Shown here: positions 8,042 through 15,221 of the stretch, piece after piece
How positions within the stretch are numbered: position 1 is the first letter of the stretch
How the letters are laid out: the number at the start of each line of letters is the position of its first letter
From: Chloroflexota bacterium
GTDB lineage: Bacteria; Chloroflexota; Anaerolineae; UBA4142
Reading direction: 5' to 3'
Assembly (NCBI GenBank): GCA_023380675.1
Contig: JAMCRS010000380.1
Coordinates: forward strand, 1-17,095
Length of the DNA: 17,095 bases
Position numbers and translations under genes: made by a program
The notes under the pieces: generated by a model
Databases searched by the model: none
Told to the model about the DNA's origin: nothing
Seen by the model: only the letters and a program-made list of their open reading frames with translations

Positions 8042-8446
8042 CTAGTGCTTTCGGTCTGTGAGCGCAAAGTTGAAGACGAGCATCCCTCTGCCACGATTCT
8101 GAACGACCTTGGTCACGCCGTTATACGAAACTGTGAGGGTCGGAGTCGTCGCGAATTTGCCGTTGACGAGAACCCGCATTGCTCCGTGGCGTCCCTTCTC
8201 ACGAACGGTCTGCAGGATCGGGACGTTGGGGCCTGGCGTCGCGCAACCGCCGGCGGCCTGGTCACCGTACGCCGTGTCTTCGGGCAGGAACACCTGGACC
8301 GCAGAGTTCTGAGCGGCATCCACGACCAACCATTGACCCGCTACACAGAGCGCCGGATCTTCGTAACCATACCTCGCCGCCGCGATCCCGATCGTCGCCG
8401 TGAGAAGAAGCAATGTGAGGGATAACACGACGCCTATTCTCTTCAT
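8042..8446 (-). CDS. Small secreted protein under c-di-GMP riboswitch control
   Basis: A 134-aa protein that I do not recognise. Its start is fixed by a strong Shine-Dalgarno (GGGGAGG, 8450-8456) a few bases before the ATG at 8446; the frame is open further upstream but those codons lie in the leader. Residues 1-24 are a signal peptide (KR, then a Leu-rich core, then AAA), so the mature protein of about 110 residues starts near RYGYED. The mature part appears beta-rich, with two cysteines (34 and 68) that could form a disulfide, and a conserved-looking segment VSYNGVTKVVQNRGRGMLVF (107-126). No lipobox and no other membrane segment are seen. The leader holds a GEMM riboswitch, and a terminator follows the gene, so it is a monocistronic unit. 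A role in surface attachment or matrix would fit c-di-GMP control but is not shown by sequence. Confidence 0.85.
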   Translation of the reverse strand: MKRIGVVLSLTLLLLTATIGIAAARYGYEDPALCVAGQWLVVDAAQNSAVQVFLPEDTAYGDQAAGGCATPGPNVPILQTVREKGRHGAMRVLVNGKFATTPTLTVSYNGVTKVVQNRGRGMLVFNFALTDRKH

Positions 8447-8502
8447 ACTCGCCTCCCCTGCCTGTCGAAACGAGGTTCCGCCAGGCACCCCGTGCACCTA
8501 AC

Positions 8503-8541
8503 AAAAAATCTGTCCACGCCGCCGAAAACGCGATAGACAGA
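8503..8541 (-). terminator. Riboswitch expression-platform terminator
   Basis: On the minus strand TCTGTC (8536-8541) pairs with GACAGA (8509-8514), extended inwards by a few more pairs including CGC/GCG, and is followed directly by six T (8503-8508). It sits between the aptamer and the gene's ribosome site. The alternative pairing of 8551-8559 with 8518-8526 would disrupt it. Confidence 0.8.
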
Positions 8542-8550
8542 CTTGTCCCG

Positions 8551-8650
8551 TTCGGCGGCCTGGCAGTCATAGCGCACGATCGTGCGCCTTAGACCCAATA
8601 GCTTTGCGTCCCCTTCTTTCGGAGGGTTTGCCTTTATCGTTGGTCTACTT
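8551..8650 (-). promoter_or_regulatory. Cyclic-di-GMP-I (GEMM) riboswitch aptamer
   Basis: The minus strand carries the hallmark blocks of the GEMM class in order. These are GGCAAACC (8625-8632), a P2 hairpin capped by a GAAA tetraloop (8617-8620), GACGCAAAGC (8601-8610), and a P3 arm with a perfect GCGCAC/GTGCGC stem (8572-8587). The 11-nucleotide tetraloop receptor flanks P3 as TCTAAG (8588-8593) and TATGA (8567-8571); compared with the usual CCUAAG/UAUGG its closing C-G pair is replaced by T-A, a compensatory change. The 3' part resembles the usual GCUGCCAGGCUGCCGA. By my alignment the base equivalent to G20 of Vc2 is G (8632), which favours c-di-GMP over cGAMP. It controls the small secreted protein gene. 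Confidence 0.93.
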
Positions 8651-8659
8651 ACCAATGTC

Positions 8660-8688
8660 ATGCTAACAGATACTGGAGGCGCGGTCAA
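8660..8688 (-). promoter_or_regulatory. Promoter of the riboswitch transcript
   Basis: TTGACC (8683-8688) and TAGCAT (8660-8665) on the minus strand are separated by exactly 17 bases. The start would fall near 8653, just before the aptamer, leaving a leader of about 207 bases. Confidence 0.7.
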
Positions 8689-8733
8689 TAGGACGCCGGT
8701 ACCAATCGCCCTGGGTTGCCAGTGTAAAGGGCC

Positions 8734-8763
8734 TTGCGCATGACTGCTTGCCGCGTGTATAAT
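8734..8763 (+). promoter_or_regulatory. Promoter of the propeller gene, divergent from the riboswitch
   Basis: A perfect TATAAT (8758-8763) stands 18 bases after a weak TTGCGC (8734-8739). The start would be near 8770, giving a 5' leader of about 93 bases in which I see no recognisable regulatory element. It is divergent from the riboswitch promoter, with about 45 bases between the two -35 elements. Confidence 0.55.
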
Positions 8764-8862
8764 CGAGTCGCGCAGGTTCGATCGGATCGTGGTACGGATG
8801 CGTAACCGGGCCAGACGGTGCATGCGCATTCGCCCCTGCGCTCTGTCTAGAAAGGTCGAGCG

Positions 8863-10194
8863 ATGTCACAACGATCTGCTTTTCTCACCGTGGGCGCTGT
8901 GGTGGGATGCGGTCTTCTCTTGTTCTGCCTGGGTATCGCCGCCGCGTTCGGCTACACACGTTTTGCGCCGAGCGGCTCGAGTGCGGTGAACCGGATTGCC
9001 TATGCCGACAACAGTAACAATATCCAGGTCGTCGATCCAACCGGCGGAAACCGGGTCGCGCTGACGACTGACGGCGCGGCGACCGAGCCGGTTTATCTAT
9101 TTCCGACCTGGTCGCCGGACGGTCGACGTGTGGCATTCGTCGGCGTCACCGGCGCAGCGGATACGCGTCAGGTGGTTCTCTACGCCGCCGTGGCCAGCGG
9201 GACCGGGCGCGCTTCCGTGTTCAAGAGCGCGACCGACATCCCCTTTTATCTCTATTGGGCGCCGGACAGCCAATGGATCGGGTTCCTGACCCAGTCCGGC
9301 AACGACATGGCCCTCATGCTTGGCCGGGTGGACGGGCAGGGGCAGGCGCGCAAGCTGGACAGCGGGTCCCCCTTTTATTGGGCGTGGTCGCCCGATAGCC
9401 GCCAACTGCTGATGCACATCGGCGGGAGCGCGCGGGACTCTCAAGACGCGCGCTTGGCGTTGGCGATGCGTGACGGCGGCGTCGCTGCGCATGCCTTGAA
9501 ATCCATGCCCGCCGATTTTCAGGCGCCGCAGTATTCGCCCGACGGGACTCTGGTGCTTTATGCGGCGACCAGCGGCGACGGTCAGGATGCCCTCTACGCT
9601 GCAGACGCGCAAGGTGGAAATGCCCGCTCGATCGTGACCTATCAAGGCAACATCGCGTTTGCCTGGTCACCCAATGGCAAACAGATCGCCTCGATCGTGA
9701 CGGCCGGGGATGTGGGACTGCCCAATTATGGCCCGGTATGGGTAAGCGACGCGGATGGAAGCAATCGGCAGAAGGTGACGGACGACGGCGTGCTCGCATT
9801 CTACTGGTCGCCGGACAGCCGGCAGATCGCGTTCTTGACGGTGGCGCCGGGCAACCAGGGGCAGAGCTGCCTGGGCGGGTGCCGCTCTGGAGCGTTGGCC
9901 GCGCCGCGACCGCAGTCGCAGCAGCTGGAATTGAATTGGCAAATCCTCGACGTCGCGAGCAAAAAGGCGCGTTCACTCGTCAGTTTCTCGCCGACGGGCG
10001 ATTTTCTTTCGCTCCTGCCTTATTTCGATCAATATGCTCGTTCTTTGACATTCTGGTCGCCCGACAGCAATCAGTTGGTCTACGCACAGGACGAGGGTGA
10101 CAACACCGGTAGCATTTGGGTCGCCGACGTGAGCGGAAAAGCTGCGCCGCTCCGGGTGGGCGACGGAACGGTTGCCGTTTGGTCGTGGCATTGA
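8863..10194 (+). CDS. Membrane-anchored TolB-like (PD40) beta-propeller protein
   Basis: A 443-aa protein with one N-terminal hydrophobic segment (about residues 8-30), acting as a signal anchor or uncleaved signal, which places the rest outside the cytoplasmic membrane. The remainder carries seven copies of the PD40/TolB-type repeat W-SPD-x-x-x-hydrophobic: WSPDGRRVAF (83), WAPDSQWIGF (132), WSPDSRQLLM (175), YSPDGTLVLY (224), WSPNGKQIAS (268), WSPDSRQIAF (315) and WSPDSNQLVY (398). Seven repeats suggest a complete seven-bladed propeller. A Cys pair (336/340) sits in an insertion between repeats six and seven. The domain usually binds proteins or ligands; the partner here is unknown, and it is not the Pal-linked TolB itself. 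The ATG follows AAAGG at 8851. The downstream lipid kinase begins about 10 bases after the stop, so the two are probably co-transcribed. Confidence 0.88.
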   Translation: MSQRSAFLTVGAVVGCGLLLFCLGIAAAFGYTRFAPSGSSAVNRIAYADNSNNIQVVDPTGGNRVALTTDGAATEPVYLFPTWSPDGRRVAFVGVTGAADTRQVVLYAAVASGTGRASVFKSATDIPFYLYWAPDSQWIGFLTQSGNDMALMLGRVDGQGQARKLDSGSPFYWAWSPDSRQLLMHIGGSARDSQDARLALAMRDGGVAAHALKSMPADFQAPQYSPDGTLVLYAATSGDGQDALYAADAQGGNARSIVTYQGNIAFAWSPNGKQIASIVTAGDVGLPNYGPVWVSDADGSNRQKVTDDGVLAFYWSPDSRQIAFLTVAPGNQGQSCLGGCRSGALAAPRPQSQQLELNWQILDVASKKARSLVSFSPTGDFLSLLPYFDQYARSLTFWSPDSNQLVYAQDEGDNTGSIWVADVSGKAAPLRVGDGTVAVWSWH

Positions 10195-10204
10195 TCGGAG
10201 GAAA

Positions 10205-11212
10205 TTGCGCGCCCGACTGGTCTTTAACCCGTCTGCCGGAATGCGAGGTGATCGCGCCCAAGTCGGGCGCGCGGCTCAAGTATTGCGGGCGCGCGGCTGG
10301 TCGATCGACCTTGTCGAAACCGCGCGCGCGGGAGACGCCGTCGTTCTGGCGCGCCAGGCGGCGGCGGAGCGACTCGACGCGTTGGTCGCCGTGGGCGGCG
10401 ACGGTACAGTGAACGAGGCTGCGAACGGTCTCGTCGACACGGCGACTGCCCTCGGAGTGCTGCCGAGCGGCACGGCGAACGTGTGGGCGAAGGAAATGGG
10501 GCTCCCGCTCGGAGACTGGGTCGGGGCAGCCCAATGCCTGGCCGACGCAGAGCTGCGGACGATCGACGTTGGGCAGGTGCAGGGACCGACCATCGCGCCG
10601 CGGGTATTTGTGCTGTGGAGCGGGGTGGGTTTGGACGCCCTGATAACCAGCGATGTCGAACCGCAGCGGAAAATGAAGCGGCGTCTGGGTCCCCTGTTGT
10701 TTTGGATGGTGGGTGTGCGGGATGCCTGGAGCTATCGAGCCAAATCCGCGACCCTGATCGTGGGAGAACGGCGGATGCGCCGTCGTGTGATCCTTGCCCT
10801 GGCGGCGAACGTGCAGTTGTACGCCGGCATCGCTCGAATCGCTCCCGACGCGCGCGTCGACGACGGACGGCTGGATTTCGTCGTCTTTAACGGAAATGGA
10901 CTCTGGGCGACGGCGTGGCACTTGGTGCGCGTGATCTTTGGAGCCCATGTGCGGGATCCGCGGGTGGAAATCCTGGCCGCGACCCACGTCCGGGTGCTGG
11001 ACCGCGGGATGGCGGTCCATGTCGACGCCGAGCCAATCGGCGAGACGCCAGTTGAGATCTTGGTGCGGCCGCGCGCTTTACGAGTCCTGGTTCCCCGGAC
11101 CGCTAACCAGAACCTTTTTGTGAAACCGCGTGATTCCGGGGTCCCGCGTGCGTTCAGACCCGCTGACACGTCGGGCAGTAGTGAGTGCCCCGCTGACCGA
11201 CAACCGTCTTGA
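10205..11212 (+). CDS. Diacylglycerol kinase family lipid kinase (YegS/LCB5-like)
   Basis: A cytosolic or membrane-associated kinase of the DAGK catalytic-domain family, which transfers phosphate from ATP to diacylglycerol, sphingoid bases or related lipids. From a TTG at 10205 it is 335 aa. Family motifs are present: NPSAG near the N-terminus (residues 8-12), GGDGTVNE (64-71), LPSGTAN (86-92), and the C-terminal VDAEPIGETPVEI that contributes the conserved acidic residue. The start is uncertain. GGAGG at 10197-10201 lies only 3 bases before this TTG, and another TTG at 10172 would overlap the propeller gene by 23 bases. The usual family start directly before the RxxLVFNPSAG strand favours 10205. 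The domain ends at about LRVLVP; the last roughly 28 residues are a tail whose final 59 bases are antisense to the end of fpg. Substrate cannot be read from sequence. Confidence 0.88.
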   Translation: MRARLVFNPSAGMRGDRAQVGRAAQVLRARGWSIDLVETARAGDAVVLARQAAAERLDALVAVGGDGTVNEAANGLVDTATALGVLPSGTANVWAKEMGLPLGDWVGAAQCLADAELRTIDVGQVQGPTIAPRVFVLWSGVGLDALITSDVEPQRKMKRRLGPLLFWMVGVRDAWSYRAKSATLIVGERRMRRRVILALAANVQLYAGIARIAPDARVDDGRLDFVVFNGNGLWATAWHLVRVIFGAHVRDPRVEILAATHVRVLDRGMAVHVDAEPIGETPVEILVRPRALRVLVPRTANQNLFVKPRDSGVPRAFRPADTSGSSECPADRQPS

Positions 11213-11990
11213 CGATCGCGGTGCCGCACCGCCGGCACGGTCGTTTTTCGCGGTCGAACGCGCGCAAACTGTCCTGAAATTCCCCGCTCGCGCCGTTCAC
11301 CCGCTTGTACATCACGTCGATACTCGTTCCCCCGAGCGCGATTGCGCGAGACAGCACGCGTTGGATTGCGCGATACAAACGGCCCCGTTCAGCGCGGGTG
11401 AGAGTCTCCGCCGCGCGGAGCGGATGCAGCCGCGCGTACCACAGTGATTCGTCTACGTAAATATTGCCCAATCCCGCCAAAAAGGTCTGATCGAGCAAAA
11501 GCGGCTTTAGGTGTCCCCGGCGTTTGTCCAGACGGGCCGCGAATTCGCTCTCGGAAACCTCCAGCGGCTCGGGACCGAGCTTGCCTGTCACTCGCGTCGG
11601 TTCGTCCACCAGCCACATTCGTCCGAATTTCCGCGCGTCGCGAAAGCGCAGCTCGCGTCCATCGTCGAATCTCAGGATCACATGCATATACCGGTCGCGC
11701 GGCGCACGGCGAGGATCGTCGATACGAAACCCGCCGGTCATTCGCAGGTGGACGAGCAGGTATTGGGTCCGAACCCGGCTCGACGCCCCTTTGCGGAGAC
11801 GAAAGACCAGGAACTTGCCGCGCCGGGTCAGGCCGGCGATGGTTTGTCCGCGGATCGCCCGCGCGAACTCACGCGCGTTGGGCGTCGCGATCGTGCGCGC
11901 CCAATGCACCTCGGCTCTGAGAATTCGGCGCCCGATGACGTGCGGCCTCAGATCGCGTACGAGGGTTTCTACTTCTGGCAGCTCAGGCAT
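11154..11990 (-). CDS. mutM: Formamidopyrimidine-DNA glycosylase (Fpg/MutM)
   Basis: A full-length 278-aa bifunctional DNA glycosylase/AP lyase that removes 8-oxoguanine and formamidopyrimidines during base excision repair. The mature N-terminus PELPEVE supplies catalytic Pro2 and Glu3. Lys59 in RRGKF matches the catalytic beta-hairpin lysine. The H2TH region (about 150-225) contains FLAGLGNIYVDESLW (170-184). The C-terminal zinc finger has Cys252, Cys255, Cys272 and Cys275, with GQRGTHYCPTCQ carrying the conserved arginine (267). The ATG at 11990 is the natural start of the family. It has its own promoter about 18 bases upstream, so its leader is only about 11 bases and shows no strong Shine-Dalgarno. 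The 3' end overlaps convergently with the lipid kinase gene by 59 bases. Confidence 0.97.
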   Translation of the reverse strand: MPELPEVETLVRDLRPHVIGRRILRAEVHWARTIATPNAREFARAIRGQTIAGLTRRGKFLVFRLRKGASSRVRTQYLLVHLRMTGGFRIDDPRRAPRDRYMHVILRFDDGRELRFRDARKFGRMWLVDEPTRVTGKLGPEPLEVSESEFAARLDKRRGHLKPLLLDQTFLAGLGNIYVDESLWYARLHPLRAAETLTRAERGRLYRAIQRVLSRAIALGGTSIDVMYKRVNGASGEFQDSLRAFDREKRPCRRCGTAIVKTVVGQRGTHYCPTCQRV

Positions 11991-12007
11991 GGGTCGTTCC
12001 GTCCCTG

Positions 12008-12036
12008 AGTATAGTCATATGGCCGTGAAACATCAA
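12008..12036 (-). promoter_or_regulatory. Promoter of mutM
   Basis: On the minus strand TTGATG (12031-12036) and TATACT (12008-12013) are 17 bases apart. The start would lie near 12001, giving a leader of about 11 bases before the ATG. Confidence 0.7.
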
Positions 12037-12282
12037 GCCGTCCGCGCGGCGCGTCCACGGCTCGCGCACTCGTTTGGTTCTTCGCAGTCCGAACCTTCGC
12101 CGGCGGTTCGTCCGTAGGTCGGTGCCTGGCACGAGAAAAGCACCAGCGTCTGCTACCGCTTTGCTTCGGAGACTTGCCAGAAAGGGAGAAGGGACGTGGG
12201 CAAGCAGCGGGATTTCCCGCGTGTCGCGGGCGGCCCTACAAGTGACATTGGGAAAGCCGCGCCAATGCGCATGCCGCAAGTT
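12037..12282. other. Divergent intergenic region with inverted repeats, no gene seen
   Basis: About 245 bases separate the mutM and Nudix promoters. I see no convincing coding frame. It contains competing short hairpins: GGTTC (12076-12080) can pair with GAACC (12091-12095), which can also pair with GGTTC (12105-12109). Further along, GCGGG/CCCGC (12207-12220) overlaps CCCGCG/CGCGGG (12216-12230). No T-tract follows any of them. Confidence 0.4.
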
Positions 12283-12311
12283 TTGCCAATCGCTCGCGAT
12301 GCGATTACAAT
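12283..12311 (+). promoter_or_regulatory. Promoter of the Nudix hydrolase gene
   Basis: TTGCCA (12283-12288) and TACAAT (12306-12311) are 17 bases apart, each one base from consensus. The start would be near 12318, leaving a leader of about 13 bases that holds the purine-rich ribosome site GAGAGGTG. Confidence 0.75.
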
Positions 12312-12330
12312 AGCGAAGAGAGGTGAATGA

Positions 12331-12852
12331 ATGCAGCCCAAGTACTGTGCACGCTGCGGGCATGCGCTCGAAGTGAAACCGACCGAAGACGGACGCCTTC
12401 GCCCGGTGTGCTCGGCCTGCGGATTTATAGTCTATCTCAATCCGCCGATCGCCGCCGGCGTGATCGCGGCGCGCGACGACGGCCAGATCGTCCTGGTGCT
12501 CCGCGGCGAGAATCCTGGACGCGGTCTCTGGGGCTTGCCCGCCGGATTTATGGAAATCGACGAAACGGTCGAGCGGGGAATTTCAGGAGAATGTTTGGAA
12601 GAGACCGGTTTGGAGGTGGAACTGCAAGAGCTTTGGGGCGTCTGGTCGTATTATCACGGCCCGAAGGAAAGCGCGGGCGTGCTCATCTTGTACGCTGCGC
12701 GCGTCGTCGGCGGTGAGCTGCGGCCGGGCAGCGATTCGATGGAGGCGCGCTTTTTTGCCCCGAACGAGGTCTTGGATGTGGACCTCGCATTTGTGACCCA
12801 TCGCGACGCGCTGGCCCGATGGCGGGCGAGCGTGCACCGCGCCGGCTCTTAA
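12331..12852 (+). CDS. Nudix hydrolase with N-terminal zinc ribbon
   Basis: A 173-aa cytosolic hydrolase of nucleoside diphosphates linked to another moiety. An N-terminal zinc ribbon (Cys6, Cys9, Cys27, Cys30) precedes the Nudix fold, the arrangement seen in NudC/YfcD-like and many bacterial ADP-ribose- or NADH-type Nudix proteins. The Nudix box spans residues 72-94: the leading Gly72, Glu78, and the metal-binding ECLEETGL end are in place, but the usual Arg of the REUxEE core is Gly86, and position 88 is Cys. The metal-ligand glutamates (87, 90, 91) are intact, so activity is plausible though altered. The ATG at 12331 follows a GAGAGGTG ribosome site; a nearby ATG at 12327 is out of frame. 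The gene converges on the GT-C-like gene, with 5 bases between their ends and no T-rich terminator. Substrate is unknown. Confidence 0.92.
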   Translation: MQPKYCARCGHALEVKPTEDGRLRPVCSACGFIVYLNPPIAAGVIAARDDGQIVLVLRGENPGRGLWGLPAGFMEIDETVERGISGECLEETGLEVELQELWGVWSYYHGPKESAGVLILYAARVVGGELRPGSDSMEARFFAPNEVLDVDLAFVTHRDALARWRASVHRAGS

Positions 12853-12857
12853 TTCTG

Positions 12858-15221
12858 TCACGGCGCGCACCCCGCGCGGGGCGCCAGTCGCGCGGCGCCG
12901 GATCCGCGTACGGCGTAGATCGTAATCCCCTCCTGATCGTACACCGGCGCAAAGCGGTCCGGCTGACAGATCAAGTCCGTCCTCTGTAAGATCCCCTGAC
13001 GAGCGCTCAAGTACACGTAATCAATGCCGTTCGCGTCGATCCAGCTGGCCGTGGTTTCGCCGGAAGGCAACTGAGCTGCGAGGTAGCGCACCGATCGGCC
13101 GGCGACGAACGGAATCCACGCGCCGCCATCTGTCGGCGAATCCCCTGGCCCAAACCACGGCGCCGAATCGATCAGGATCGTCGAATCGATCGTCGTATGG
13201 GAACCGATCCATGCCTGTGCATTCTGATCGGCCGCAGTGAACAGGACCGTCGCCGGGTTGACGATATCGACGACGTCACGTGCGCCGAGTACGCTCACCG
13301 CGAAGCCGGTCAGGACCCACACGACTGCCGCGCGCTTGGACCGAGAGCTGGTCGTGTCGTATAACCATCCTGCCAGATCCCCAACGACGATTGAAGCTGG
13401 AATGAATCCCATGAGGACCACAAGGGAGGAAGGCAGATATTTCGGACCGACGACCGGCAACAGGGATGCGCCGAACAGTGCGGCGAACCAGACTAGCACG
13501 ACGACCATACCGGCGCGACGGCGCGCCAGTGCGATCACCGTTCCCAAGCTGGCGATGACGACGAGCTCGAGGCCGTGGTGGGAGAGCACAACCTGTTCGG
13601 CGGTCGGGAGGTCCAGCGCATAGTCAATCACGCCCTGCGGCAGCATGTGTGCGACTGCGGTCGCGTTCGCCGAGATCGGCGCGAGCCAAAGGACGGCCAT
13701 CGGAATTCCAGCGACGATGGCTGCAGCCGCGCTTGTGAGCAGCGGCCTGCGTGCGGGTTTCGACTGCACGGACCAGAATCGCCAAACCAGATAGATCGAC
13801 GCAAAGACAAGGTAGAACGCGGCCAAACGCACGTGCCCGAATGCCAATCCCCAAAAGGTGATCACGACGATTAGGAGCTTGCGCCCGCCGAGCGCCGGCG
13901 CGTCCAGGTAGTCACAGACGAAAAGGAGCGCTAATGGGAGGAGCGCGCTCCCCAAAAGAAGAGGATAGCGGCCCCAGGTGACGAAGTAAGAGGGAGTCGG
14001 CGAAAGAAACCAAACGCAGATCGCGCTCGCGAGGCCGGCGGCGTCGTTCCCGGTCAAGCGTCGAGTCAAAAGAAAGAGACTCAATCCGGTTTGGGCCGTG
14101 AGGAGCGGTCCCGTGAACAGCATCGCGTTCGGAATGGACACGCGCGATAGGTCGGCCAGCAAAGCCGCGATGCTGTGATATCCCAAGTGATAGAATGCGC
14201 TTGTTGGCAGGCGTCCTTGCTCGAGAATGTTCGCAATGATCCCGGCATGGACCGGTGAGTCCTTCCAGAACGGCACGAGAGCGTCACGAACCTGCAGGAG
14301 GCCCACGGCGAACGCGAGGATGGCGAACGCCGCGAGGCACGCCGGAAGGACGAGGCTGCGAGCTCGGGTTGGCGCCGCTGGGGCCGGGTCATGGCGGAAT
14401 GCCCCGAGCCGCGCGCCGGCAAGCGCAGCAAGCAGCACGGCGCAGCCGCCGAGGGCGAGCCAAACGACTGAAGCGCCAGCAAAGAGGAGCGCGATCGAAC
14501 CGAACGAGAGCGCAGCGAGTGAGAGACCGCCAGGCAGGGCGACGACGCTCGCGGCCGAGTTGCCGACGCCGGCGACCACGAACAGCGTCTGTAGGGCAAT
14601 CCCGGCGATGAACAACCCGGATAACGCAAGCGGACCCCATGGAAGGAAGCGGACGGTCGACGCGATCAGGCTGTTCAGGAAAAGGCCCAAGTCCGGCGCG
14701 TAATAGGCGCGAAAGGCGAGTTCCTGGTCTACCGGGATTCCGTTCAGGTCCATTTGCCCAGCCGCGTCCCCGCCCGCCGGGCCGGCCCAAAGCGAGACGT
14801 AGCCGCGTTCGATGGTCGCTTCGGACGTGTCGAGGAAAAAGTAAAACGGCTGACCCTGCGAGTCTGCGATCGGCGAAAACTCGAACCGGGTGAAGCCGTT
14901 GTTTTCAAGCGCGCTTAGGGGAACAGAGGCGGCCGCGATGTCAGAGAGATCGTCCTCGCGGTGCCGCACGTGAAGCACGATCCGACTCCCGTTCGAGTAC
15001 TGCAGGTCGGTCGAGACGATCCAGCGAACCTCGATGGCATGGAGGTTGGGGTAATGGAATCGAAAGGACTGGCCGATGGTGTGCACGGCGTCCAGCCGAC
15101 CGGCCGGAACGGCGGCCGCTTCCTGAATGTTCTGTGGATCGGCCGCATCGGAGCTGGAACCGTAGCCCGCGATCAGGACGGCTCCGATGCAGATCGCCAG
15201 CGCCGCGAGCGACCAGCGCAT
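12858..15221 (-). CDS. Large multi-pass membrane protein, GT-C glycosyltransferase-like
   Basis: A 787-aa membrane protein. Residues 4-20 form the first hydrophobic segment, followed by an extracytoplasmic beta-rich domain (about 30-175) of the type found at the front of some Chloroflexota glycosyltransferases. About fourteen further hydrophobic helices lie between residues 185 and 650. The first large loop after them contains FWKDSPVHAGIIANILEQG (318-336); a D-S-x-x-H loop (Asp321, His325) followed by YHLGYHS resembles the acidic catalytic loop of GT-C enzymes such as ArnT/PMT, which use lipid-linked sugars outside the membrane. A soluble C-terminal domain (about 660-787) contains DGGAWIPFVAGR (698-709). 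No specific sugar or acceptor can be named. The start is the ATG at 15221, whose A is the last base of the SH3b gene's stop (TGATG). The frame extends upstream but that part is antisense-like and overlaps the SH3b gene. Confidence 0.82.
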   Translation of the reverse strand: MRWSLAALAICIGAVLIAGYGSSSDAADPQNIQEAAAVPAGRLDAVHTIGQSFRFHYPNLHAIEVRWIVSTDLQYSNGSRIVLHVRHREDDLSDIAAASVPLSALENNGFTRFEFSPIADSQGQPFYFFLDTSEATIERGYVSLWAGPAGGDAAGQMDLNGIPVDQELAFRAYYAPDLGLFLNSLIASTVRFLPWGPLALSGLFIAGIALQTLFVVAGVGNSAASVVALPGGLSLAALSFGSIALLFAGASVVWLALGGCAVLLAALAGARLGAFRHDPAPAAPTRARSLVLPACLAAFAILAFAVGLLQVRDALVPFWKDSPVHAGIIANILEQGRLPTSAFYHLGYHSIAALLADLSRVSIPNAMLFTGPLLTAQTGLSLFLLTRRLTGNDAAGLASAICVWFLSPTPSYFVTWGRYPLLLGSALLPLALLFVCDYLDAPALGGRKLLIVVITFWGLAFGHVRLAAFYLVFASIYLVWRFWSVQSKPARRPLLTSAAAAIVAGIPMAVLWLAPISANATAVAHMLPQGVIDYALDLPTAEQVVLSHHGLELVVIASLGTVIALARRRAGMVVVLVWFAALFGASLLPVVGPKYLPSSLVVLMGFIPASIVVGDLAGWLYDTTSSRSKRAAVVWVLTGFAVSVLGARDVVDIVNPATVLFTAADQNAQAWIGSHTTIDSTILIDSAPWFGPGDSPTDGGAWIPFVAGRSVRYLAAQLPSGETTASWIDANGIDYVYLSARQGILQRTDLICQPDRFAPVYDQEGITIYAVRGSGAARLAPRAGCAP

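Noticed and set aside
8042..8497. A longer start for the small secreted protein, 17 codons upstream
   Set aside because: The added residues would lie in the riboswitch leader and bury the signal peptide; the ATG at 8446 has a strong Shine-Dalgarno.
8572..8587. A 16-base perfect palindrome that looks like a repressor operator
   Set aside because: It is exactly the P3 hairpin of the GEMM aptamer, flanked by the tetraloop receptor, so RNA structure explains it.
9980..11020. A 346-codon minus-strand frame opposite the propeller and lipid kinase genes
   Set aside because: It spans the junction of two real genes whose motifs are unmistakable, and shows none of its own.
11983..12363. A 126-codon minus-strand frame in the mutM-Nudix spacer
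   Set aside because: It overlaps both the mutM promoter and the Nudix start, has no plausible ribosome site and no recognisable protein features.
12863..12885. A GC-rich hairpin between the Nudix and GT-C-like genes as a shared terminator
   Set aside because: There is no T-run on either side and it lies within the coding end of the membrane protein; it reflects local GC richness.
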